A stretch of 64,000 nucleotides of DNA, from assembly GCA_026874595.1 (NCBI GenBank), contig CM049321.1:47241797-47305796 (forward strand), read 5' to 3'. The stretch's first letter is position 1; each line of letters begins with the position of its first letter. The notes under the pieces were generated by a model, which saw only the letters and a list, made by a program, of their open reading frames with translations, was not told the DNA's origin and ran no database searches. This DNA is from Sipunculus nudus (lineage: Eukaryota > Annelida > Sipuncula > Golfingiida > Sipunculidae). Both the position numbers and the translations under genes were made by a program. Of this stretch, positions 29,031-40,905 are shown piece after piece.

Positions 29031-29719
29031 ATCTTGGTGATATCCTTGACCAAATTGTCCCGCGGGGGTTTAAAAGTAATAAATCAAGCCGCGTTGGATT
29101 GTTGGTAACACCCGTTTATATCTGACTTTGATGTACATCGCTTCTTGTATACCGTTATCACGGCCTGATTAGCTGATATGTCACAAACTATTGACTGATA
29201 GAGACTTGTATAGAGGCTGCGCAAGGGTGATCTTTAAGTGTTGACGCTGCGGCCGATGGCGTTCAAGATGACAAGGTTGCCAGACAACTCGAGCACTATC
29301 CGGAATGACCGCTCTCACAAGTCTGACATGTCAGTAACAAGTGTCATTTGAGGACATTTTTATCGCCATGGGTTCCATACACAGATACTATCGTCTCCCC
29401 GACCACGAGGTTGATGATAGGGGGAACAACCTCACGCTTCAACGGTAGGTCCCGCCGCCATCATCAGCGGCTGCCATTTTTTTTCTTTACTCTGTCTCCT
29501 TTGATTGTCATTAGATCCTTATATCTGTTAACGAAACTCTAATGCGCGGCAAGGCCAGAGGTAAGAAATTGTGTGTATGTTTGTGTATGTCTGAGAGAGA
29601 GAAAGAGAGAGTGAAGGGACTCAAATACAAGGTAAGTTCAAGATGTTTAGATATTACGATCCTGTATATATACATTAACATATATTAAATATATATATAT
29701 TTAAATATGTAAAAATACA

Positions 29720-29723
<4 letters not shown>

Positions 29724-29776
<53 letters not shown>
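29724..29776 (+). repeat. (AT)n microsatellite
   Basis: About 25 AT units. Confidence 0.95.
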
Positions 29777-29778
<2 letters not shown>

Positions 29779-30689
29779 TGCTTAATGCCAGCTGAGAAAA
29801 TGACAATACATCTAGTCCTTGTCCACTTATGATGTATATCTACTGATTATTTGATGAATGTTTTCTTATCATTTGATGTGTATGATATATATATGTGTGT
29901 CAGACAGATATACTTTATTGATACTTTACATTCAAGTATAAAGATATATTGTTTTGAAATATGATACGATATATGCCAATGTAAAGAAAAAGTAATAATA
30001 TGTGTTACGAAAATTTTCTTCGGAGCAAAAGTACTCCGAAGACATCGTCCAGGTGGAAATATTTCTGCGGACACAATTTGGAGAGAATGTGAGGTTTATC
30101 GGCTAACATTAGGACGGAATAACTCTTCTCTTCGACCGAACCCAAATCCGTAAATTATATTAGGATGAGGAACTACATTTAATACATAGACAGTTTAATT
30201 CTGTTAAAGTAGGTACTACATAATTTGATTTAAAAAACTCGATAATTAGACTCACTACAAAAATCAGTCAAATTTTGTCCGAGCCTGCCACAACTTTGTG
30301 GCTAGCACGGCTCCGGGTCGCAAAATAAAGTAAAACCGCGCACGATAATAACGATCCGACACATAGAAGGCGACATGTGCATTTAGAGGTCGTTTATTTT
30401 ATCGGCGGATGCGATGGTAGAATGCACCAAACGGAAATTGACTTTCTATTTCCGTTCATGGCATAGGATTACCGTAAAGTACCTAAGAGCAAGGGAAACT
30501 GCTTCAAGTGCTTTAGCTTACGGCGCTCATACAATCACTTGGTAAATTTTCTAGTGCGTTAGGCATTTCATTTAACTGGACATGTTTTCAATATTTCGAT
30601 GTTTTCTCACTTGTGCATAGACGTATATGCGTTTGCGATTTCAGCTAGATATGACTAACAACCTCCCGCAAATCTTAATGAGTCAACTA

Positions 30690-30895
30690 TACGACTTCGA
30701 TATGACTGATTTTCAACAGCTGATATTTTGAGACAATATTAATCCTAAATCACAGAATCGCCTTTGATATTAATTTGTTTACCTTGACCTTTTGCCAAGG
30801 TCGTATACTCAACAACAGATCCCCATTATCGCTCAGTTACGGACGATTCTGGGGAGGGTTCCAGTTGTCGCCTACATCTAGCTATAATTATTATC
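30690..30895 (+). repeat. Dispersed repeat family D, copy
   Basis: Has CAACAGCTGATATTTTG, ACAATATTAATCCTA, TTTACCTTGACC, CATTATCGCTCAGTTACGG and GGGGAGGG, in the order seen at 8320. Confidence 0.6.
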
Positions 30896-31452
30896 GAAAC
30901 ACTGGTTTTAATTAACGTAAGTCACCGCATGAAACCCTTAAATTCTAATCTGTATGATTACCTTTATTATTCTTCTTCTTAATATTATTACTATTCCATT
31001 GGGAGTCCTTTTATATTAAATATTATGTTGTCAGCAGCCACTTACCATGTCGATATAATTATAATATAGAAATATGTAATTAACTACAACTTTGTTTCTC
31101 CAAGTGAATGAATTTAGCATACAGAAAAAACAAATATATCTTTCAAAATGTAATTAAATCATTTTTCCATGAGCAAATACAGAAAAACAACGAAACATTT
31201 TGTCAGTAGTATAATATTTTAGTTAATATTATTAATTTTTTTTTTTTCAATTGGACTGTTTCACAAAGGAAAAGTAAACATGTCATCAATAACATCCACA
31301 TATCACTTGCACAGATCTATCTGCAGCGACCAACTGATTCAATATGTACTCGTGAATCAGTCACAACCTCAGTGTAGCGATTTCAGATCACCCCCGTATA
31401 AGATTACCCCCCGCATCCATGATTCCAGGTCATCCTGCAGTGTTTATATCCA

Positions 31453-31474
31453 CCCCCCCCCCCCCCCCCCCCCC
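31453..31474 (+). repeat. Poly-C tract, 22 nt
   Basis: Pure C run. Similar runs of 10-20 occur at 3666, 7956, 8246 and 35358, all on the + strand. Confidence 0.95.
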
Positions 31475-31804
31475 AAACGGCGTAACTATAGCATGCATGC
31501 GTGGCGAATTTGTTGATCACACTCTAAATATTGGAAGCTAGTCTCATTGTGTAAAAGAAAAAAAAAGTAGCAATAAGTTGATTATATTGAAACACAGAGA
31601 TTGAGGCGCGTACAAAATTACATATAATTATAAGACCTGTTTTAGAAATACAAATATCTGATCATAACAATAATTGAAAGAAGATATTTATCAAGAATAC
31701 AGAATTTATTTTTTAAAAATTAAGTTAGATATAAAATCTTCGTAACACGTCCAAACCAACAAATGCACTGGTAAAACCACCTTATCAGTTTTACGACAAG
31801 TAAG

Positions 31805-32036
<232 letters not shown>

Positions 32037-32145
32037 ATGTATTATTATAACAACAATAAAGCAGTAGTATTTGTGGTTTAGTTCCTGTTTCCGTTAATAT
32101 TGTTTTCAAGTTTGTCTATGAAATAAACATCCCAATTAACATCTA

Positions 32146-32247
32146 CTGTGGTACCTCTTTTAGTGGACACTTCCACAAAGTGGACACCTATATAAAGTGG
32201 GCAGTTTGGCCCAGTCCGAAGGGTGCCAACAAAATAGAGGTTTCAGG
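32146..32247 (+). mobile_element. Short Tc1/pogo-type MITE remnant
   Basis: The left end CTGTGGTACCTCTTTTAGTG pairs roughly with the inverse of AATAGAGGTTTCAGG at the right. The interior has tandem AGTGGACAC motifs. About 100 bp; boundaries approximate. Confidence 0.4.
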
Positions 32248-33204
32248 GTTCAGACAATTTTGGCTTGGGGTTGTGAGTAGTGAATTAATTTAAATTTATC
32301 CCCGCGTGTAATCTGAAATCGATTTCATCCTAAAAAAAAACTCAATGCAATCTCAAGTTACCAACGGAAGGGGGGATCTGAAGCTGGGGTAATCTGGAAT
32401 CGCTACACCGACTCCCTGGACGGCGCAAGTCCAAAGCGCTCATATCTCTGTAGAACTGTAACATCGACCCACGCCTATTGTTACCCCGGGGACTGGTGGC
32501 GCTATAATCGATAGGGACTGCTATTTGTCAAGTCATACTCCTTGGGCAGTCATTCTGCCCATAGAACTGGTAGCAGCCACCACGCGTATATATTGAGTGT
32601 ATATATTATTATAAGTAATAAGCCCTTTAACGACTTAAACTGCAGCCACGCTACCTCCGTGGACTATATAGCGTTAAGGCTTGACTGAATATGTACATAT
32701 ATCTTACAATGAGGTCGGTGGACAAGGCACTTATACACATGTTCTAAGATTGAACCTTGACAATTTTACCGCACGGGGACTTCTTCCGTGAGTATATTTA
32801 CCAATATTATTTCTGTAGTTTGTATGCAACATTGTGTGTTAAAGAAATATTTAAAGGAAAAGATATTGTGTTTCAAAGAATTCAAAGAAGTAAGTATTTC
32901 TTAGTACATAACGCGACACATATAATGAAACATGGAAATATTAAGCTACCCATAAGCCTTTAGCGTTATAGGAGATTTTTTTTGTGGCTCATACATTCTG
33001 ATAGATCTTCCAGACACACGAGAAAAAAACTACCCTGCTAATACGTATAAAGTCCTGATCAAAATTCGGTTGCTGTGCTATTAAAAAGTAAAATTCACGT
33101 GAATTATTTTAATTATTTAATGTAAATATTGTGTCCATTAAAGAAGGGCAGGTAAGCAGATACTCTTTTCAATATAATATTTTATTATTTTTATTTGGAA
33201 CTGG

Positions 33205-33485
33205 AAATCTGCATTCTAAGGAATGCAAGCCTCCGCCATGTGGGCATTCACTTATTCGGCCGATATTCCCAAGTTCATTCCTGCTTCAGTGACTGTACAT
33301 TTGTGACTATTCCTTGGTGACGCTCCTGAATCCGGATCATGTGGCGAATCCTCATAAAAATCTTATCGTTTCATCCTTGGTTCATTACCGCAGTGCCCGA
33401 AGAATTTCATGAGATTCCGTTACGATTGCGTAAACTATGTTGAGAACAAAGCACACGAATTTGTATGAACAAAACTACAGTACCA
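33205..33485 (+). repeat. Dispersed repeat family C, copy
   Basis: Starts TCTGCATTCTAAGGAATGCA, then CCTCCGCCATG, and follows the family motif order through ATCCGGATCATG and TTTCATGAGATTCCG. The start shared with the 61505 copy suggests the true 5' boundary of the element. Confidence 0.65.
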
Positions 33486-33748
33486 GCTGTCATGTGTATA
33501 ATATCATTGAAATAAAACATCCAGATTCCGTACAAGAGTTTTAAATAAAATGAAATTCTGAGGCCGTATACGTTTTATCCGTATTAGCCAGTTGTCCCCT
33601 CGAAAAGAGGTAATGCAAATATCAGAGAAAACTGTACTTCCATTAATATCACGGTCCGTTCTTGTTAAAATCAGAGGCACAGCGAAATACAGGTCGCTGT
33701 TGTACACCACCAGGCCAATATTCTGACTGTAAACCGTTCGGTGTCGGC

Positions 33749-33751
<3 letters not shown>

Positions 33752-33812
<61 letters not shown>
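33752..33812 (+). repeat. (AT)n microsatellite
   Basis: About 30 AT units inserted in unit 1 of the segmental duplication; the partner unit has only ATCTATAATG here. Confidence 0.95.
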
Positions 33813-33815
<3 letters not shown>

Positions 33816-34084
33816 GTAAAAGATGAAACTCCAAATTATTCCGATAATTCCTAGAAAATGTATACAAAGTGTATACACATTTATACTAAGAAGCATCTAA
33901 CTGTACTTGAGGCTTTGGGGGTGGTCGGATATGTTATATGAAAGTATTATTCCGCACTTAACATTGCCGATGTAGATCCCCTTCCCACCAAACCCTCAAA
34001 AAGATTCTCGCCTGAAAGCTGTCCTCGGGGTACTTTTATGTCGCATCACCGTACATTGACAGTTTTATTTCCCCAAGTTTTCCG

Positions 34085-34150
34085 AAGCTGCTAATGGGGG
34101 CTGCCATTTTGCGTACACATTAAAACCGGGATGTCACAGGTCGCATGTGG
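34085..34150 (-). repeat. Dispersed repeat family E, inverted copy
   Basis: Reverse complement of the family motifs (AAAATGGCAGCCCC, TGTGACATCCCGG). It lies inside the block found only in unit 1 of the segmental duplication. Confidence 0.5.
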
Positions 34151-34524
34151 TTATTAAATATAACGCTAGTCAAAATTATTATAATTATGTATAATATAAG
34201 TAACGCCATGCAATATTATATTGTTCAAGGCGCTTTACAGTTAACGTCATCTTGCTCATACACAGACATGTCACAAATCTGTCTCATGAGAGATTAGTCT
34301 AGGCAGGGGCGTCAATACAGGGTGGTGGGGGATATATACCCCCCTCCCCAACTACTGCTTTATCTCCCTGCTTTTAAGAGAATAAAATTATAGACTTTGA
34401 TTCCATTTCTGGGTTTATTATGAAATATCATATATCTTAACCTGGTTTAGAATTAACCTGTACTAAAACCATAATATCTGATTTTCTTAATCTTATACCT
34501 AATTGAATATATTGGAAATGTAAC

Positions 34525-34525
34525 T

Positions 34526-34564
<39 letters not shown>

Positions 34565-34565
34565 T

Positions 34566-34606
<41 letters not shown>
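34525..34606 (+). repeat. (AC)n(AT)n microsatellite
   Basis: AC run then AT runs. The second duplication unit keeps a shorter version at 35544-35574. Confidence 0.95.
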
Positions 34607-34608
<2 letters not shown>

Positions 34609-34682
34609 CATAAACTAATATACAAATCATGGTTTGTTGTATATTCCAAAGATAAGGTTCATTTGTAATTCAATCAATATTA

Positions 34683-35019
34683 GGCCAAAAAAAATTAAAG
34701 GTATGGTTCTCAGGCACCGCCCGCATCAATTTTAAACCCCCGCATCAAAACTTTTTATTTTGATTTTCAATAAAAAATTTCCAATTTTGAGCTGCTGCCG
34801 CTCCGAAATTTCTTTCAAGAAGATAAAACCATAAAATTTCCTTTGTTTTGTAGTGCTTTTACTTATTTAGCAAAATAAAACTGTTATTTTCATGCTTTTC
34901 CCTTATCATTTGACATATTTATCGAAACATACCAAAAAATTTAAAATAAAAAAAACGCCCGCCCGCATTGATTTCTGAAAAAAAGTGCCCGAGAACCATA
35001 CCTTTTTTTTATTTTGGCC
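34683..35019 (+). mobile_element. PIF/Harbinger-like MITE, copy 1
   Basis: A 337-bp element with terminal inverted repeats of roughly 35 bp: GGCCAAAA at the left, TTTTGGCC at the right, then GGTATGGTTCTC inside each end. It is flanked by a 3-bp TTA duplication (34680-34682 and 35020-35022). It has no coding capacity. TTA duplications with GG-starting ends are typical of PIF/Harbinger transposons, hence the assignment. It sits between the two halves of a segmental duplication. Confidence 0.88.
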
Positions 35020-35034
35020 TTACGTCCCATTCTT

Positions 35035-35577
35035 TTTGGAATTAGAAGCACAGCGAAAGACAAATCAGGTCGCTGATGTAGAGAGCAAGAACACCACTAG
35101 GCCAATACTCTGATTATAAACCGTTCGGTGTCGGGCTGTTTTTATCTATAATGTAAAAGGCAATACTGTAAATTTTTCCGACAAATCTTGGAAAAGGTAT
35201 ACAAAATGTATACACACAGACACAGGTCCAATCTTACTATTTTTGAGGTTTTGGGCGTGGTCCGTGTTATTCCGCTTTTAACGTTGCAGATACAGGTACA
35301 AAATCTGTCTGATTACAGTTTAGCCTAAGCAGGGGCGTCAATACGGAGGGGATATATCCCCCCCCCCCAACTTTTTATCAAGGTAGATGGTCAAGGTTTT
35401 TATCCACTTGCTATTCAGAGAATAGAATTATATACTTTGGTTCCATTTCTGAATTTATTATGGAATTAACCTGTACTTAAAACATAATACCTTATCGTTT
35501 TAATATTATATTTAATTTTAATGGTAATATATTTGAAAAGTGTCACACATATATATATTTATATATATATATATGAA
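35035..35577 (+). repeat. Segmental tandem duplication, unit 2
   Basis: Shorter, diverged partner of 33655-34680, lacking its ~285-bp middle block and the long AT tract at 33752. A 337-bp MITE separates the two units. Confidence 0.8.
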
Positions 35578-36058
35578 AGTAAATGTTTGTAAAAAAAAAG
35601 ACTCAACTATCCCTCTACACTTTCAAGTCACCCACCCTGGAAAATAAATGGACACCACTGACCCTAGGCATCGGCCTTTTACACATATACCAAAGTCAGA
35701 TTGTAAAATCCGTACAGGAACATAAACCTCATGTGTATTCCCTAAAGTGTGAAGCGTCTCTGGTGTCAGACCGTAATTCTTTTATTATTTATAATTCTTT
35801 ACGGTCGCAACGTGTTTCCGTGGCAGCGCCATCTAGTAGAAATGCACTAAACCACACTCTCCTCAAGAATGGTAGCGATTTACAAATTAGCTATTTTTCC
35901 CATCTATCTATATATATTCTCTTTAAAAAGATGGAAGGATCACAAAGAGAACTTGTGTCAACGGTATAAATCAATCATTGGTATATTTCCTACAAAAATG
36001 ATATAAAACTTCTTAAATCCAAAAATAATTTATTTATAACTGAAACGAAGAATCCTTA

Positions 36059-36412
36059 GGCCAAAAAAAAAAAGATTTCGTTCTCAGGCACTCTTTTTCA
36101 GAAATCAGTGTTCGAGGGCGATTTTTTTTTTTACCTTTTTTGTATGTTTCGATTAAAATGTCATAATATGATCAAGGAAAAGCATGATAATAACAGAATT
36201 GTTTTCCTAAACAGGTAATAGCACTACATAACAAATAAAATCTTGTCAAAATTGCATTGTTACATTTTCTTGAAAGAAATGTCCGAGCAGCTGGAGCTGA
36301 ATATTGGTAACTTAATTTCTATTGAAATCAAAATAAAGAATCTTTATGCCCGGGGGGGGGGGGGGTTAATTTAATGCGTGCTGTGGCTGAGAACCATACC
36401 TTTTTTATGGCC
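36059..36412 (-). mobile_element. PIF/Harbinger-like MITE, copy 3 (diverged, inverted)
   Basis: Same terminal repeats and TTA flanks (36056-36058, 36413-36415) as the 34683 copy, but the interior is in reverse orientation and well diverged. A run of 14 G lies at 36352-36365 where other copies carry short C-rich motifs. It is clearly older than the 34683 and 37032 copies. Confidence 0.8.
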
Positions 36413-37031
36413 TTAGTGAAAACATGTCAGATATAGATGACACGTAACTTAGCTTAATAAGGATTACTATATATATTCCAAAATACAAAGTCATGCATGC
36501 TTTTATATCTGAAGGTTTTGTCAGAAAAGCCACTAACATTACATGTATGACACCAGTAAGATGTTTTGAACGATGAGCTTTTTCTGGATCGTTGTTGCCA
36601 AGCAACCAAGCTCCATCCCCTACCATCCTCTTTCCGTAAAATCAATTCATCATTTTCTATTTAAAGTAGCACGTTCCAGCTTACTTTTTTTCTGATGATT
36701 GCTGTACGAGTTATTTGAGGAAAATTGTCCATGTCCATTGATTCTTTTTCAGCAATACCCCATAACATTTCCATTTAACATGATCCCAGGGTAAAGGTGT
36801 GCTATAATAGCGGATATGTTAAATATAAGGTGTAGACTACACAGGGGGTTTTATTTCAAAAGGCAGGAAACAATCTCTCCTTCCGGTATACGTATCATGC
36901 TTAATAATGGGGTCGCTTTTTGGTTTATCAACTTAGAAACCTCGAGACGTTACTCAAGGTTAAACCATTTTCAAAACTCCCATGTTGAAACCGGGTCCCT
37001 TGTAAGTCGATTGTATAATCCAGAAACGTTA

Positions 37032-37369
37032 GGCCAAAAAAAATTTAAAGGTATGGTTCTCAGGCACCGCCCGCATCAATTTTAAACCCCCGCATCAAAA
37101 CTTTTTATTTTGATTTTCAATAAAAAATTTCCAATTTTGAGCTGCTGCCGCTCCGAAATTTCTTTCAAGAAGATAAAACCATAAAATTTCCTTTGTTTTG
37201 TAGTGCTTTTACTTATTTAGCAAAATAAAACTGTTATTTTCATGCTTTTCCCTTATCATTTGACATATTTATCGAAACATACCAAAAAATTTAAAATAAA
37301 AAAAGCGCCCGCCCGCATTGATTTCTGAAAAAAAGTGCCCGAGAACCATACCTTTTTTTTATTTTGGCC
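37032..37369 (+). mobile_element. PIF/Harbinger-like MITE, copy 2 (near-identical to copy 1)
   Basis: Differs from the 34683 copy by only about two changes in 338 bp: one extra T in the left end and one A-to-G near the right end. It is flanked by TTA on the left and TTG on the right. It ends about 390 bp before the first coding exon of the 546-residue gene, so it may lie in that gene's promoter or 5' UTR intron. Confidence 0.87.
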
Positions 37370-37755
37370 TTGCACTACGGTTCTTTATTGAAGCTCTCCC
37401 ACCAACAACAAATGGAGATTATATTGCACTTTACATTTTGTGTGTATGTTTGTTCCTGTTTCCTATTTCTTATCCGCCCGTTTATTATGTATTTAACCTT
37501 GTCTGTCTGTCTGTTTGAGTCTGTGTGTTTGTTGGATTTTATATATCTGTCTGTATATCTGGTCATTCTTATTTTTGTTCGTCTGTTTGCTCATTTGTAA
37601 AAGGAAGTCACGTGACCAAGGAATTTTCTGCCTGTCACTGTTTTGAGAAATATCCGGATACGGATCTGGATTCGTGGTATCCGCTTGGCGGAAGTATGCG
37701 CTCTATAAAGCCTCTGTTGGTGTTTATGTTGACTTTCCGTTGTCCTGTTTTACAG

Positions 37756-37894
37756 CCTGATGGCCAGTGCTGGTTTGGCTGACCTAGCCTCGTCTTCAGC
37801 TCACCAGTGGACCAGCACAAACCCTGACGAGTCTGACAGAGTCGCCACCTACATCAGCAAACTCCGCCGACTCAGAGAGGAGCTACTCTATCAG
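37756..37894 (+). CDS. Unrecognised 546-aa protein, first coding exon
   Basis: A polypyrimidine tract ending in tttacag precedes 37756. The first ATG of the exon is at 37760 (G at +4), and the frame stays open for 45 codons to a consensus donor (CAG|gtcagt) at 37894. The peptide starts MASAGLADLASSS and ends in a charged segment, SKLRRLREELLYQ, that continues as a helix into the next exon. The exon ends in phase 0, matching the phase-0 exon at 40906. The acceptor just 4 nt before the ATG implies at least one upstream exon, most simply 5' UTR. If instead it is coding, the N-terminus is longer than stated. The start is therefore inferred; the exon itself is well supported. Confidence 0.75.
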
Positions 37895-38034
37895 GTCAGT
37901 AATTACCAGGGACTGATAACTTGTACTGACAAATAGTAATGACTAATAATTAGCAACAATAATAACGATTAAGGAGTTTATATCTTTTACAATATTTGGG
38001 TAAAACATTTTGTAGGTGAACCTTCTATTTTATT

Positions 38035-38250
38035 TCTGCACATTTTTGCGCTAGATCTCAAATAGGGCTGACTTTCAAAAACTGACCATTTGGCACAATG
38101 TTGGTCACTGACACAAGATTTGCACCTGATACTTATTTTTGACTTTAAATAATTCCAAAGGCTTTTAGCTATTGTACACTTTGTAGCCGATATCCACATT
38201 ATCGCTCAGTTGTGGAGGTCGGGGGAGGGGGGCGCTTCGTGTGGCCGCTT
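38035..38250 (+). repeat. Dispersed repeat family D, copy, in gene 1 intron
   Basis: Carries GGCTGACTTTCAAAAACTGA, CACATTATCGCTCAGTTGTG and GGGGGAGGGGGG. It lies just after the first coding exon of the 546-residue gene. Confidence 0.5.
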
Positions 38251-38260
38251 TGCTATTGCA

Positions 38261-38360
38261 AACATTGTATTGGTAATTAATATTTTGTATTGGTAATTAA
38301 AATTTGTATTGGATTTTATTATTTTGTACTGATAATTTTTAATTTGAACTAGTAATTACA
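38261..38360 (+). repeat. Short degenerate tandem repeat, ~20 bp
   Basis: TTGTATTGGTAATTAA-like units repeat about five times with increasing decay, in the first coding intron of the 546-residue gene. Confidence 0.6.
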
Positions 38361-40905
38361 GACCTTGTGGAAAATGTATCGAGGTTAAGGTGTCATCCCT
38401 CGCAAAAAGTGAACTCAATATTAACGGTTAAATTAATATTAGACCCCTTAAATGTTAATGATTCAACTAATACGGCGTTCATTCAAACGACATATCTATT
38501 TGTAAAAAATTCCAATCATTTTCGTATAATATTTTAATATTATACAAAAGAGAAAAATTATTAAGACCAACCAGTAAGACTAAGCTACTTCTTAGTTGCC
38601 TTAATTGATAACATGCCTACGCCAATGGTGTCCTTTGAAGCCCCAGTGCATTATGGGTTAAGGATATCCTTACCCCCAATCACTAGCCAGCGTTTCCACT
38701 CGTTCTACGCTCCTTTGGGTCCTCGTCAAATTATCGGTTTGCACGTTTGATGCAATTAATATAATTATAGATATATTCTGTGCTAAGATCGCAGAAAATG
38801 AAACCATGAAATAGTGGAAATAAAAAAAATTCACCTCGCGTAAATGATGCCAATATTGTTTACTAAGCAAGCTCCCAAATGTGTTTAAGAACAGTCATCC
38901 ACTCTATAATTAAATTAATTAAAGTTTCCTGGGCACAGCGACCGCCATTAGTCTCTTGCTGAGTCTGGTTCAAGCAAACAGCGGATAGACGACCAGACAT
39001 TAGTGTACAAGATATTTTAACAGCAGGTGTTCCTTATATCATCTTTGAATATTATGATTCTGCCGGATGTAATTACGATTCTCCCCTCAGCCCAGGTACT
39101 TCCATGAAACTTTGACATTATGTCCTAATCGACGGGAGATGAACCACGTCTTCAACATCATAAATAAAACAACAGGGGTCGTAATAACGCCTTTACGCCT
39201 GTCTGAGACAGGCAAACACGTGCACGGAAAGCCATTTTCAATTTTATACCAATCCATTGGAAAGGCGAACACCTAGGTATTTTTAACATTAGTAGCTGAT
39301 ATGTAGTAACAATGATGAAATATTTTACATGTGGTGTTCCACCGACTCCCTATATTCCCTATATTTTCCTATAAATCTTTCAGGCATTAAGGCCCGCATC
39401 ACCTATATTTTCATGTTTTTTTTCACTGTACAATGATTTCTGATATAACAGTGTTAGTAAAATGTAATGAAACATTCAGTTCTTTTTGCATGCAAGTGTG
39501 CATTAAAGACGGCATGTAAAAAGGCAGAATCCGGTTTACACGGAGCGAAGTGTGATGAAAAGTTTGATATGACGGTACAATCTATCATAAGTGGAAAGGC
39601 AATTTTTTTTTCCTGAGGAAAGGCAAACCTGTATTAATGCCTTTCCGTTACAAAGGTGAAAATTTCAAATAATTACGATCCCTGAACAATATTCCGCACT
39701 GCACGTATATAATGTATCAGAAAATGCGTTTCATATTGTCATAGTTCCTACAGTTTGTTTTACAATTTGAATACCTTAATTAACATTGGAGCCATGACAG
39801 ACTCCAGCAGCGGACATCTCTTAATCAGCTAGACATTTTTGGAGACATCAAAACCCCGCTTTACTGATCCTCAAGCCACCCGCTAATACCGACCAATAAC
39901 TCCATTATCATGAAATATCCTTAATAATGGGACAGAAACTTTTGATCAAATGTTTATGGTGATCCAGGTTACCTCCAAAATGAAATAGTTAGCTCCTTAG
40001 GTGATTACCTCACCCTACACAAAGTTTCCTTAAGATCTGTTCAGAACTGTTTCCCGACAGTCAAACTGAGGGAAACGTACGATACCTCTCGCCACCCGAC
40101 GGAGAGAAGCTGCACTTCTCCTATCCCTGTTGGACTCTCCTGTGAGCTTTGGTCGGTAATACACCTTATACCAATGGCATGAATACGGAACCTGAACGTC
40201 TAATTATTATATCGTAATTATACAGAAAATTCCTTTACATAGACCTGTACATAACTACATCATGGGATTGACTCACTGATTAATGACATTTTTATATTTC
40301 ATAATGTTTACGTTATATTAGTTAAGGAACGTGTGTATTATGTTGAGATCAAAATGAAAATTAAATCCGTAGCGTCAATGCATTTGCTTGTCATGTTGCA
40401 TTCCAGTTTATTTATACGAAAACGAGCTTAGCTGTGACGTAAAAATGAATTTTAATGCATTGAATATAGAAAGAAAGTACTAAAGAATTTCATTGGGTTC
40501 ATCTAACAAAATAAATTCCTTCCTGATGACACCGTGTCCGTCATCTTCATCATTTGCGTAGTATGCTCTTTTTCACAGGAAAACCGAAACCTGCGCTTGA
40601 TTGAAAAAAATAGTGGTGTCTCAAACATCTAAATAGTTTTCCTGCGTTCAGCATTATGTATGCACGGGATTATTTTACCCATTCTTTGCTTTCCTTATTC
40701 TTGTCATTTTGATCATGATGTTTGAAGCATTAAGCAAGTTACATTTCATAATTTAAGAGCTCATATATAGTTCGAACACAAGTTAATTGACTAATAGCAC
40801 TGCAACGCAAGCTTAAGTAAGCAGCACTCATATATTTCCCCGATTCCTGCATTCTTTTAATTAATTTCTTAATTTAATTTATTTCTGATCATGTTTTGTT
40901 AACAG

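Larger units (their letters stand above)
26880..30590. other. No gene seen; one GC-richer patch
   Basis: Mostly AT-rich. The patch 29230-29560 is GC-richer and ends in a strong donor-like GAG|gtaaga at 29560. It could be a 5' exon or promoter region for the + strand gene, but nothing proves it. Confidence 0.4.
33655..34680 (+). repeat. Segmental tandem duplication, unit 1
   Basis: Shares with 35035-35577 the stretches GGCACAGCGAAA, AAACCGTTCGGTGTCGG, GTATACAAAGTGTATACACA, CAGGGGCGTCAATAC and GATTCCATTTCTG in the same order, ending in an AT microsatellite. This unit has an extra block at about 33980-34265 containing a family E repeat (GGCTGCCATTTTGCG), absent from the other unit, and an inserted AT tract. 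Confidence 0.8.
37895..40905 (+). other. Intron of the 546-aa gene
   Basis: Bounded by CAG|gtcagt and gttaacag|GAG, joining phase 0 to phase 0. Contains a family D repeat, a degenerate 20-bp tandem repeat and otherwise AT-rich DNA. A block near 39920-40110 shares an AAATTTC/AGATCTGTTCAG theme with 46640-46740 and may be another old repeat. Confidence 0.75.

Noticed and set aside
33504-33896. 130-codon frame with a long Tyr-Ile run
   Set aside because: Runs through an (AT)n microsatellite; the flanks are the segmental duplication.
35583-35969. 128-codon plus-strand frame
   Set aside because: No family resemblance, no acceptor, and it lies between repeats. Coding not supported.
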